A stretch of 64,000 bases of DNA. Source: Puccinellia tenuiflora. Taxonomy: Eukaryota > Streptophyta > Magnoliopsida > Poales > Poaceae. A program made the translations under genes and the position numbers. The stretch is from positions 62,001-126,000 of the forward strand of contig QRDG01002525.1 of assembly GCA_012064385.1 (NCBI GenBank), given 5' to 3'. How positions within the stretch are numbered: the first letter of the stretch is position 1; each line of letters starts with the position of its first letter. The notes beneath the pieces were generated by a model that did not search any database, was not told the origin of the DNA, and saw nothing but the letters and a program-made list of their open reading frames with translations. This document shows, in pieces, positions 31,800-43,500 of this stretch.

Positions 31800-34700
31800 G
31801 AGAGGAAAAAGATTTTGTATTAGAAACTCTTCTCCATGAATTTGATGATATAGTTAAAGAAGCTAGGAAAATATTTGCTCGTTATGGTGCTCTTGGTCCA
31901 TATCCTAATATTCACTATTCTTTGGATGTTAGGGATGAAAATCTAAGGAAGTACACTCGAAACACGGAGGTAATGGAGAAAGTTGAAATTTCTGTGCCAT
32001 TTAAGCTCCTAGGGATGGCCGATGCATTGGAAGACAATTTTGGTTGGATTGCTCCCCAAAACCTGTTTGATGAGAGCAGACAACCAAAGAGAAAGGAGAA
32101 GGGTGATTCTCAGCCCTATATTGGTAATATCCAATGCATCTATGATAAATTTGCTGTTATTTACTTGAAAGATGATAATGCCTTTGATCCCGAAAAAACT
32201 TGATATTTGGTATTGCGCCTAGCTAAAAGGCGTTAAAGAAAAGCGCTGGTTGGGAGGCAACCCATCTTTTACTTTCAGTTTTCTTTTTGTTTTTCTTGAG
32301 TCATGAAGTTATTAACTCTGTAGCAACTTCATTGTATCTTTTTCTTTTAGTTTTTTGTGCCAAGTTTAGCCTCTAATGCATTGAAAGTGCGAGGTATTGT
32401 GTTGCTGTCCAAAAACAGATTTTGTGCGCCTGTTGCAAGAAAATCCTAAAATCGCCAGAATTTTATATTTTTCTGATAATTTTTGACAGCAATACTTATG
32501 CTTTTATATATCTTTTGTTAGTTTTAAGTGTTTTTATTTGGGCTGCAGAAGTGCCTCGAAACATTCGATCTTTACAGACTGTTCATATTTTGACAGATTC
32601 TGCTTTTATTTTGCATTTGTCTCTTTACCATCGTCATATGTGACACTCTAGGGGTGGAGTGCCACATTGAGGATTAGTAAACTGTATCTAATTTCTAATA
32701 AAGTTGGTTTGCAATTTGTCATGAGTTGAACACATGTGCGTTTTAATTTATGAGCACTAACCCTCTAATCGAATTATGAGAAGTTTTGTGTGAAGAGAGT
32801 TTTTAAGTTCCAAAGGAGAGGAATATGAAGAAATCGAGGATGAATCAAAGCTCAATCTTGGGGATGCCCCCATGGCACCCCCTCTGAATATCAAGAACTA
32901 TCAAGAGTCAAAGCTTGGGGATGCCCAAGGCATCCCCTCATCTTCATCGACTATCATAAGGTCGTCTTCGTTGAACTTCATTTTTATCACTTTACATATT
33001 ATGTGCTATGCTTGGAGCGTATTTTTACTTTCAGTTTTATTTGTTTGTTTGCTGGTCATATCTTTGTTGGATCCTAGCTTTATTTGTGTGGGAGAGAGAC
33101 ACGCTCCGCTTTTTCGTTTGAATACTCCTTTGCTTCGCTTATATATTTTTGAGTATTCTTAGCTACTGTCTGTTTCCTAATAAGCTCTCGCTTTTAGCTT
33201 TTATCTTTTTTAGAGCTGCTAGTTGTTAAGTTAAACTCTCTTGTTCTTCACTTATATTTGTTGGAGAGTTGTTTTGGTTTCTTGGTAATGTGTTAGATCG
33301 GAAAAATGCTATGCATGTGGCAGTAGTATGAAATAGAAAAACCTGCATAGTCTTGTAGATCACTATGTGGATAATTTGATACTCTTCAATTGTTTTGAGG
33401 CACTAAAATAACTAATGGTTAAAATGTGTTGGTTAATAGTGTTAGAGCTGATTAGTGGAGAGGTGTTATTAAAGCATGGAGTTGTACTTTTCTGAACTAA
33501 ACAACCTAAGTCAACAATGCTAATGTGTCATGAATTCTACTAAGTTGAAAATAAGTCCCTAGTGGGTAGTTACTGCAACGGTCGGGGAAGCCAACGGGGC
33601 ACTTGTGTCGCCACCACGATCCCTCTCGGGGTGTCTCTAACCATTTGTGGAACATTGAAACTGCTAGTTGTTTGCAATATACGAAATGCATTGTGAGCTT
33701 TGGTTTTTGTCACTTCCATATTTTGCTAGCCTCTTCGGTGTTGCGCAATGCCCTCTCTCACATAGAGATTGGTGCATACTTCACGATTACATCCAACTCC
33801 GTGGGAGAACTTCATCCTGTTCTCCTACACATAAGCCAACTATCTTCCTCAAAACAGCCACCATACCTACCTACCACGGCATTTCCATAGCCGTTCTGAG
33901 ATACATTGCCATGCAACATCCATCATTACATTATGACTTGATGTCGTTCTTCATTGCCATATAGTTTGCTTGATCATTTGAGTTAGTGTGCAGCGTGGCT
34001 TGCCACATGTTCTACATTTTTTTCCACACTACGCTCGATCATGCATATCTTCTTTTATACATCATGTATTAGTCTTATGAGTTAGAGTACCAAAAGTGTG
34101 ATGATCATCTTGTAAAAATAGAGCGTTGCCCCTACTTGTGAGCATATTGAAAAGAGTCCAAAGTGGCCACATAAAAGAGTCCAAAAGAGACCAATGAGAG
34201 AAAATTTAAAAGAGCCACGAAGGCCACAATTTTTTTAAAAAAGAAGAGAAATATAAAAGAGAGAGGGGGCAGCACTACTATCCTTTACTCCACACTTGTG
34301 CTAGTAGCACCTACACTTTATTATAGAGAGTTTTCATGTTTCATTTGTATAACTATGTGGGGAATTAACGTTATAGAACTTGGCTTGTATATTCCAAGGA
34401 TGAGCCTCCTCAAGTGAGCTCTAGGTCTTCATGAGCAAGCAAGTTGGATGCACCCCCACTAGTTCCATTGGAGAGCTTTCATACACTTATAGCTCTATGT
34501 GCATCCTTGCATGGCAATCACTACTCCTCATACAGTGTCAACTACGGGATTTCCTTCTGTCTTGTGGTTACCTTCTCCACTGTTTGAGCCTTTCTTTTTG
34601 ACCTTCCAAACCTCCATTATTGTTCTCTTTGCCATAACATCATGGTGCCAAAGCCACTTCTTACTTGCACTAGTTGAGTAGACTTCGAAACAGTTGATTT

Positions 34701-35068
34701 ATGAAGTAGATGGATTAGGACACCTGACTTGATCTTGGCTATTTTCATGAATGACTAATTAGATGCTTTGAAGAATGATTGATACTTTACATTGGAGACA
34801 TAATTCGCAATTCTTATTTCTAAACCTTATGTATGGTTCCATGTATCCAACGCACTTATTCATGGAAAGTTTCTAGCATTGTTAGCTAGCGTTGTTAATC
34901 ATTGTTTGCTTAATGTCAACTATAGACAATTGTTTTGGATCACCTTATTCACTTCATGTGCTTTGCATTACTATCTTGATCAAGATTGTGTTGGTAGCAT
35001 GTCTCATCAAAAATTATTTGTTATCACTTACCTACTCGAGGACGAGTAGGAGTTAAGCTTGGGGATGC
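31800..35068 (+). mobile_element. 3' half of the internal region of a second gypsy element
   Basis: An open frame from 31802 to the TGA at 32201-32203 encodes about 133 residues (HEFDDIVKEARKIFARYG, VEISVPFKLLGMADAL, GWIAPQNLFDES). I do not recognise a domain. From 32204 on the sequence is non-coding with motifs usual for the long 3' leader of these elements: AAAGCGCTGGTTGGGAGGCA near 32242, and CTTGGGGATGCCC twice near 32858 and 32911. A purine-rich tract, CTCGAGGACGAGTAGGAG then TTAAGCTTGGGGATGC, ends at 35068 and abuts the LTR. The left side is cut by the 3' LTR of the preceding gypsy element. Confidence 0.75.
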
Positions 35069-36668
35069 TGATACGTCTCAAACGTATCTATAATTTTTGA
35101 GTGATCCATGCTAGTTTTGTGATATTGTCACATGTTTTTACTGTTATTTATATCATTTTTATGCATTTTGTCGGACTAACCTATTGACAAGATGCCCAGT
35201 GCCGGTTCCCTGTTTTTGCTGTCTTTTTGTTTCAGAAATTTACTTCTAGAAATATTCTCGGAATTGGACGAAAATTTACGGGGATTATTTTTACGCCAAG
35301 ACGAAGACGGAGTCCAAAGGGCAGCCTCGGAGGCAACCCACAGGGCACACGCGGGTAGCTGCCGCGGCCTGGGGGGACCCGCGGGTGGGGCCCGCCCCTA
35401 CCCTGTGGGCACCTCCTCGGCCCCCTCCGACTCTTATAAAATCACAATTAACCTAAAAATGTCGAGGCGGCGATTATTTTCCAGAAACTCGACCCCGACG
35501 CGCCGTCACCGAAAACCCTAGTTCGGGGTCCAATCTGAAGCTGATCCCGGCACTCTGCCGGAGGGGAGATCGATCCCGGAGGGCTCTTCATCGACATGCC
35601 TTCCTCCGGGATGATTTGTGAGTAGTCTCACATTGGACCACGGGTCCATGGCAGTAGCTAGATGGTAGTCTCTCTCTCTTGTGCTTCATGTCTTATGATC
35701 TTGTGAGCTGCCTAACATGATCAAGATCGATTATTGTAATGCTATGTGATGTGTTTGCTGGGATCCGATGGATTATGAAGTTATGTTCAGATTGTGCATG
35801 ATTCTTATATGAGTAATTTATGTTCTTGCATGCTCTCCGATGTGCGTAGTTACTTTGGCCAAGTGATTGTGTGTATCTCCAAGAGAGGGTATTTATGCTA
35901 GATAGTGGGTTCATGCCCCCTTTTGTTCCTGGGCACGAGTGACAAAAACATCTAAGGGCGAGGGTGTGCTGTTGCTACTAAGGGTAAAACAGCGGTGTTA
36001 ATGTCTATTTTGATATTAGTATTGCTTACTTCATGCACTTTACTTAATGCAATTGTTTGTTGCTTGCAACTTAATACCGTTGGGTGACAGGCTGGATAGC
36101 GATCCCATAGTGGACTATTTAGACAAAGACGCAGTTGGACTCAATGGTCTTTGTTCCTTGTCGTGATGCCTCCATAAATATTATCATGTCCTTTTTTCAT
36201 AGCTAAATTGGGTTTGTGTCATGATCTTGTCAATTGCGTAGTTGTAATTCGTTCACCCATCACATGCATATTTTATTTACATGAGAGACTCCACTAGTGA
36301 ACCCATGGCCCCCGGTCCATCTTTTTACATTGTTTTCAACCTCATTTACTTGCTTTTAATCATCATTACTCCTCTGGTCACTTTTCATATTTTATCTATT
36401 TTATCATACAATTAACCACTTTGTGTTCTGCGAGACCGGAGAGATTGACAACCTCTCCGCCGTTGGGGGCAAAGTATTTTGGTTGAGTGTGTGCAGGTCC
36501 ACGTCTATTGAAGGTTAAGCGTCAGAGATCTTCAACATTCACCTCGTTGTTGATTTCAAAGTCCTACTGGTTCGATAAACCTCGGTTCTTTAATTGAGGG
36601 AAAACTGCTACTAGTTACAATTCCGCCTTCGCTTGGGGCACCACCCAACTTATCAATATCCACCATCA
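35069..36668 (+). repeat. 3' LTR of the second gypsy element, about 1.6 kb
   Basis: It begins TGATACGTCTCAAACGTATC and ends CCACCATCA, the inverted ends TGATG(G)/CCATCA of an abundant Triticeae LTR class. It follows the polypurine tract directly, which makes it the 3' LTR. A tract with AACCTCTCCGCCGTTGGGGG near 36450 and CCTTCGCTTGGGGCACCACC near 36630 fits the same class. Its family name (Sabrina-like) is recalled only. Confidence 0.75.
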
Positions 36669-37865
36669 GAGGCTGCCCCTAAATTCGAATTAAAACATTT
36701 TTTATTAATAAATAACTTTATTAAATCAATAAATATATATAATTCTCTAATTAATATATTTATCTATTATTTAATTTATTTATTATAATATATAAATATT
36801 TAATTCTCCATATTATATCGAATTTATTTCCACCAATATATGAATACATATAATTCTCTAATTAATATATTCATATCATATATATAAATTCCCGTGACTT
36901 CGAAACTCCTTCCGGATCACTCCGATACTCCTTCGGATTTCTCCGGAACCCTTCCGGTACTCTCTCTTCCTATCTTCGATAATTCCAGCACTACCAGAAC
37001 AATCTCCTAGCGTCGTCAAACCCTTAAGTGTGTTACCCTACGGTTCGGGAACACTCCTGACATGATCGAGATCTCTCTCCGATCAATGATCATTAGCGGG
37101 ACTGGGATGCCCATAATGACCCCTGTGCATTCCACGAAATAACTTTGTCGTTGAACCATAAACATAGATTCTCATTCCCTTTGCTATCGTGATACTGACT
37201 TGCCCGAGATCTGATCATCTAGCATCTCCATGCTTAGTTCTATCTCGTTACCGGTCAAGTCTCATTCAACTCGTTCTCGTGATCTTTCATCCCCATGACC
37301 TAGTCATACGCTGCGCAGCTTATTTGTATGAAGACTCACCGAGTGGGCCAAGAGTATCTCTTCGTCACGCGGAGGTGCAAATCCCGCTTCTTGATACATA
37401 CTTCTCAACATACCACCTTTGCATACCTGAGCTGCACCTTTATGATCACCCTGTTACGGTGTGACGGTTGACACAGTCAAGGCATCCTCCGGTGATAGTG
37501 ATAGGATTATTATCTCACGGTCTAAGGAATAAGTACCACGTTTCCTAATCATCACAACGGTGAACTTCGTGACTTGATCGTGTTGTGATAATTGCTATTG
37601 GGTAACGTCCATCACTCATTCACCCAATGAAATGACTCCATTGTCAATTGGCATAAATGCCCATGATTGGGAAACCTCAATCATCGGTTGACCAATGAAC
37701 TAGCGTATCCATATACATGCCAGGGACCTGGTTGTTTATATACCACACTTGTACTAATGTTTCCTCTTAATACATTTCTAGCATGATATAAAACTAATTA
37801 TAAACTTTAATGAGATATTACAATAAACTCCTTTATTTATTTGCCTCTAGGGCATATCTCCAACA
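36669..37865 (-). mobile_element. Truncated copia LTR, minus strand
   Basis: Read on the minus strand it starts TGTTGGAGATATGCCCTAG at 37865, continues with ACCATGAG-like and GTGACGAAGAGATACTC text, and breaks off at 36669 against the gypsy LTR. It belongs to the same broad copia LTR class as 18065-18637 but in the opposite orientation. It differs enough to be another family, and it contains AT-rich runs (36700-36890) that the other lacks. Confidence 0.75.
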
Positions 37866-38983
37866 AAAACATCTTTGGAGGACTGCACCAAGGCTAGAGG
37901 AAGGGCAGCCTCTCCACCATTGTTCATCTCATTATCAAAATTCAGTCTTTTCCTGGTCCCAGCATCGTTATCCACCAGGTTCTCCTGAATTGCCTACTGA
38001 TCCGGGTCTATGAATTCGGTGAGAGTATTTGTATTACCATCATGATCCATGTCCGGGTTAGAATCAAACCCCAGGTTAGTATACTTATTGTTCCAATGAG
38101 TCGTACCAGCAAACCCTCCACCTCTCATATGATTACGGCCCCTGCCACGGCCATGTCCGTTATCTGTTCATCCACTTCCATCAGAATAGCCACGCCCCAT
38201 AGAGAATCTTCTAGTCCCTCTTCCACGACAAGGGGCTAGGATGAAGGAGCCCCATTCAAATTTGGTCACATCATGCTCCCCCGTACCACACTCCTCATGC
38301 CAATGCCCTAGCTTCCCACAAGTATTGCAGAAATTTGGGAGTTTCTCATATTTTACCTGAAAGAATTATGTCTTACCTCCGTTTGTGAAGCTCACGAATA
38401 GAGTAAGTTTCTTGTTGACATCCAATTTCACACGCACCCTGATGAACTGACCCACAAAGCCATTGGGGAGCTTAATTTGTACTTCTTGCACTTCACCAAT
38501 TCTTCTTGCCATATTTTTAACAAACTCTTGCTTCTTCAACACTCCATCAGGCAGCTTGTGAATCTGAGTCCATTTCTCAATCCGATCTAGTTTGACACTT
38601 TCAGGTTTAGAAAAGCCGTTATACTCTTGTATGATCAATGCAGATCCGCGAAAATCCCAGGGGCCTTGATGCAACACTTTATTCCAGTCTGCCAAACAAT
38701 TGAACTAGATCGAGAACAGATTGGGATTGATCCTTCTCCAGATCACATCACGTACCGGGTTCCAGGTTCCTCTCATATTGCCAATTAGGGCACTTTGGCT
38801 GAAGCTTTTTTCTGTCAGAACTCGCGCAAGTGCAAGCCACTTCGTTTGTTCTTCCGCATCCTCAACTTCTTCCTCCCACACGAGATTATCAAGCTCATCC
38901 TCTTCCAGATGCAAACGTTCCAACAGATGGCTTGGATCCATCCGTTCACCACGAGAACTTCCCGCAGCCGAAGATGCCGCCAT
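37866..38983 (-). pseudogene. LINE ORF1 (DUF4283 type with zinc knuckle), decayed and truncated
   Basis: On the minus strand the ATG at 38983 opens MAASSAAGSSRGERMD, followed by the region ALARVLTEKSFSQSA and NPVRDVIWRR. The next part (ADWNKVLHQGPWDFRGSALI, KLDRIEKWTQIHKLP) is typical of DUF4283 ORF1 proteins of plant LINEs. A CCHC knuckle (CNTCGKLGHWHEEC) follows near 38284-38325. In-frame stops occur at 38705-38707 and 38366-38368. The rest of the element is cut off at 37865 by the copia LTR. The protein would bind RNA in an active LINE; this copy cannot make it intact. Confidence 0.85.
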
Positions 38984-40427
38984 GACCTGGATGAACGAAA
39001 CACAATGATCCGATCCTAGCTCCCGATCACCCAGGCAATCGGGTAGGGAAACAACGAACTCGCGACGGCGCGCCGCCCAAGGACTACAAAACCCTAACGA
39101 GAGGGAAAAAACAACTAAAAAGGTAAAAAAAGTGAAAAATAAATATACCATTTTTTAATATGATAATAAACTTAAAATGAATAGATGCATTTTAAACATA
39201 TCGACCGTGGATAGGACCTATTTTGTATCTCTGATTAGCACATCTAGATGGGCTCAAGCACATGGTTGACCATTAGAGATCAAGGTTACTCGACCCAATG
39301 CACCATGATCTAATTTAGTATGTTTTTTTTCCGAGAGCAGCATATGCCTCTTTTAAATATCCACACGATTCTTGTGAGATGATATTTTCTAATTTTTGGG
39401 GTCAACTTATTATCAAAGTGCACCATTGTTCCTTGATAAACATCAATGACCGTGATAATCTTTTGCCCAAAAAATAATAATTTGATGTGCACAAGTGTTA
39501 GTTTTGTCACGTGCGAATGTTGTAGTATCCAAAGCATTTTAGAAGAAAAAAAAAGGTACAGCAGGAGAAAAGGATAAAATGGGACAGCACTGCAGAACAA
39601 GTCTTTTTTAAAAAAAATTGGATTTTCTAAGACAGTGTTGAAGTGGGAACACATGTTATATTTTCTAAGATCGTTGGTCCCACCAGTCACAGACATCTTT
39701 GTGGCACTTCCACCAGCACCGGGAGACATGACTACATGAGGCCCTACCACCGGTCATCACGTGCACGACCGATGTCCTCACAGCCGGGAGCCGGCCCGCA
39801 GAAGATCCCGCCCAGTTCTTGTATTCCCCCGCGCGCTTCGTCCAATGATCCCCCGTTCGTACAGGAGGAGCAATCCTATGAACACAGCACACGCACCAGC
39901 AACCACACCAACTACTAGTAGTCAAAAAGCACAAAAGCCACCTCCAAGATCAAACCCCAAGAAATCCCACTCGCTAATTATTCCATCGATCCTCCACAGA
40001 TATTCCCCCCATAATCGCAATACACAGACGCTAGAAAAGAAAAAGAAATAAAAGGGCCTGAACCCCTGACTGACGAAAAAGGAAGTGTGTGTGTGGGAGA
40101 GAGAGAAAAAAAGGTTTGGTTTCAGGATGGAAGCGATCCAAATCGGAACCCAATCCCAAAGGCGCATGAATAATCCACCAGCTTCAGCAGTAGCCCTACC
40201 TGTTGCTGCTGTTCCTGTTTTTCCCCCAATCTCCTCCCCCTGCACATCCCTATCTCCACTCCACCACCGCTCTCGTGTTCGCCCCCGCGCCCCATCCCTC
40301 CGTCGTTCGTCGTAGTGTTCAAGTCATCATCATTAATCGTACTGTATTAATTATTCCCCATCGCACGCGGCGGAGAAGATCCGGCCGCACATCGATTCGG
40401 CTTTTCCTCGCCCGGGGCTGGGGCGGG
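38984..40427. other. Intergenic stretch upstream of the RLT gene
   Basis: The first part probably includes the LINE 5' UTR. Beyond about 39150 it is AT-rich and repeat-poor, becoming C-rich from 40190 on. GT and GA microsatellite runs lie at about 40085-40110. I looked for lost 5' exons of the CRSH gene on the minus strand here and saw none. Confidence 0.5.
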
Positions 40428-40435
40428 GTATATAC
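40428..40435 (+). promoter_or_regulatory. Candidate TATA box of the RLT gene
   Basis: GTATATAC lies about 125 bp upstream of the ATG at 40556 in an otherwise GC-rich region. It is a weak match, and other start sites are possible. Confidence 0.4.
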
Positions 40436-40555
40436 TGGAAAAGCACGGCATTTGTTGCTGTTTGTTTGGTGCGGGGAAACCCTACGAGAGGGGAAAGGTT
40501 CTGGGAGGGGCGAGTTCGGATCTAGGTTTGCCGGTTTCCGGCCCTCGCCGCCGCC

Positions 40556-43500
40556 ATGGACGCCGCCGGCGGCGGGCCGCCGTCTCCGTCACCGCCGCCG
40601 GAGGACACGACGCCCCCGCCTCCAGCGCCGCCGCCAGCCGTCGCGGCCCCGGCTTTGGCCTCCGGGGGCGGCGCCCCCTCTGGCTCCGGGGACAAGCCGG
40701 CCAAGCGCATGATGAAGACCCCCTACCAGCTGGATGTTCTCGAACAGACATATCAAGGTGCGTCGATTTCTATGCTCTGATGAAATGTTTTTTTTTTCTT
40801 TGGGCTTGAGTTTTTGGTGAGGTTTCATTTTGGTTTTCGTTTTGGTTTTGATGCAGCGGAGCAGTACCCGTCGGAGGCCATGCGCGCCGAGCTGTCAGTG
40901 AAGATAGGCCTGTCCGACAGGCAGCTGCAAATGTGGTTCTGCCACAGGCGGCTCAAGGACCGGAAGCCGCCGGCCAAGAGGCAACGGCGGGACGAAGATG
41001 TCCCAGCAGGATCCGTGCCAGCATCACCGGGGTTGCCACTACAGGCAATGCCCCTGGCGAGCAATGACCACATGATGACTGGTGGCAGTCCATATGATGA
41101 GCTGCCGCCCCCAACTCACTCGCGCAGGGGGCCTGGACGATCATCTGCTGTGCCCAGAATCTCTGGACCTGACATCGGGAGGAGGTATTATGAGCCGCTG
41201 CCTGTTATGCTGTCGCCACCGGTGGCGCCGATGCAGTTCAGGCAAGCTGAGCTCCGGGTGATCACTTCTGTGGAGTCACAGCTCGGGGAGCCGTTAAGGG
41301 AGGATGGACCGGTGCTTGGCAACGATTTTGATCCGCTTCCTCCAGGTGCCTTTGGTGCACCCATTGGTACTTTATCTAAACTCTCAATTTTTTTAACTCC
41401 AGTTTGAGGACCTTGAAACTAAAGAATACACAAGCTAACTTGTAGTTGAACATAGTGGAAAATTTCAGGCCTTAGTGTGATTTTGCATTCAAGTTTTCTG
41501 TCTTTAGTATGCTACTGTTGAACCCCACAATTTTATGTACTGGTTTATCTATTATGGTGAATTTATTTTACTCAATTATTTGTCGGATTGGCTAGAAAAG
41601 AGGCATTGGTCTAGTGAGGTCACTTTTCTCCCCATTCGCAAGTAGCACGCTGTGAGTGAGTCCACCCAGGAATGCCTCCCACACACCACTTGTTGTGCTC
41701 TGGGAGAGTGCCCTGTTTATTGATATATTTCTACTGATTTATCTTCTGTTTTTTAAGCTTTTCTTGTGATTTTTTATCTGAATAGTAGAGCTTGTTTTAG
41801 ATTGTTTGTTGTTTAATTGTTCATGGCAGTGACGTGACATTCACTCACGTAAAACCACTTAAGGGTGAAAGATGGATAGTTTCAATAGTTCTAGGTTGCA
41901 AGTCAAATGGTTTTAAAGGTTAAGGTGGAAAAGTGAACTTTTGCCAAAGTTTAGAGTTGAGAAGTCGGAATTTTTTCTTCTTTGAGTGGAATACACAGCA
42001 AACTAAGGAACACTGGTAATACTGTTCCACCATCATCCTATGGGATAATGCTTTACGTTGGATCAGCCTCTCACATGAGTTCTGAAGTGCCTCGACCAGT
42101 TGGCTTGCTCATGCACTGCTTGATCTTGAATTCCTATCCCATCTCCCGACTGTGTGTGCAGTGGCGGAGCTAGCAGCTGACAACCCCGGGCAGCTGCCCA
42201 GGAAACAACATCGAGATTACACTGAGACATGAGAAAGTGATTAGCACTTTCTATGGGCAATTTTTTCGCAGGGTCTACAAGTGAGCTGGCTCCACCACTG
42301 GATGAGTGGGTGTGCAGGAATGAGCTAAGGGCATGTGTAGTTTTACCTCCCACCACCGATGATTGTAAATTCGATCGATTGATATCGTCCACTTGTCAAA
42401 ATGTGACTTTGCATGATAGCATCTAGAGTGGGCATTTGATTAGACTCTCCCCTTTAGCATTATACAAGTAAATAATAGATAAGCATTTAAGCAATCGCTT
42501 ACTGACATATATCTAAGGCCTGTACTGTTGAGCTTCTTTATTTGCTGAATAAAAGTTCTTACCATTATGGAACATATAGATATCATGTTTATAGTTACCA
42601 CTTATTCATAATACCGTATCCTTCTAATTGCTGACTGAGTTTTTCTCATGCAGTCCCGGAGCAACAAAAGCAGCCTGTCCGCTCTTATGATCCCAAGATA
42701 TTTTCTAGGCATGACTCAAATCTCTTAAAGGTAAATATTTGGGAAACTTGTGAAAGTAAGTTTATGTGTCATATATAGTGAATCTTCAGCACAAAATGTT
42801 TTCTATCTGTCTCCACGCATGTTAAAGAGTACCCTGCTTCAGCCTTAATATTATCATATGTGGTAGTTGTGAGTTGACATTGTAGTCCATTGTTGGTTCA
42901 TATAACCTTTCAGCACAGAAAATTACAAATATCATGGTAACTATGCTAACCTATTAGCTCCAGACTCATAAGTGTACTGTCCCATTGAAATGAGTCCATG
43001 CATTGGTTTTTGGTACCATTACTGTGTATTGCTGGGTTCTTGTTACAAAAAGGGAATTAACACCACATTTCTATGCCTGTGTTGGTTGTGCTCAACTGCT
43101 TATTAGCGACACATGGATATGGTCCAGATTTTCTATGGACCTATTTGATGGGAATGCTGGTTGTTTTTACGCGTGTTACCCCATCAATACATGAATTACC
43201 TGATCGGCTGATCTGCACCATTTCCATTTCCATTGAACTTTTTACTTTATGCAGTTTTCATGCTTACTTATAGCAGTCTTCTCATCGAGTCTCTATGCTA
43301 TTATATTGTTCTTATCATCTGTGGTGTTATCTGTATTTTGAGGATTGAAAGCGAGAGAACTGTTGGTGAAATACACACGCACACACAATTTCTTTGTCCT
43401 ACCATCTTAAGTTGTTTGTTGGTCTTCTTCTCCATCCCCCTAGGTATCGTCATTCTTGCCCAGCATGGAGCACCCTTTTGTTCCGAGTTCATTTGCTGGG

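Noticed and set aside
39310..39750. Minus-strand frame examined as a possible lost 5' exon of CRSH
   Set aside because: No resemblance to the transit peptide or HD-like region, and no usable splice donor in the right frame.
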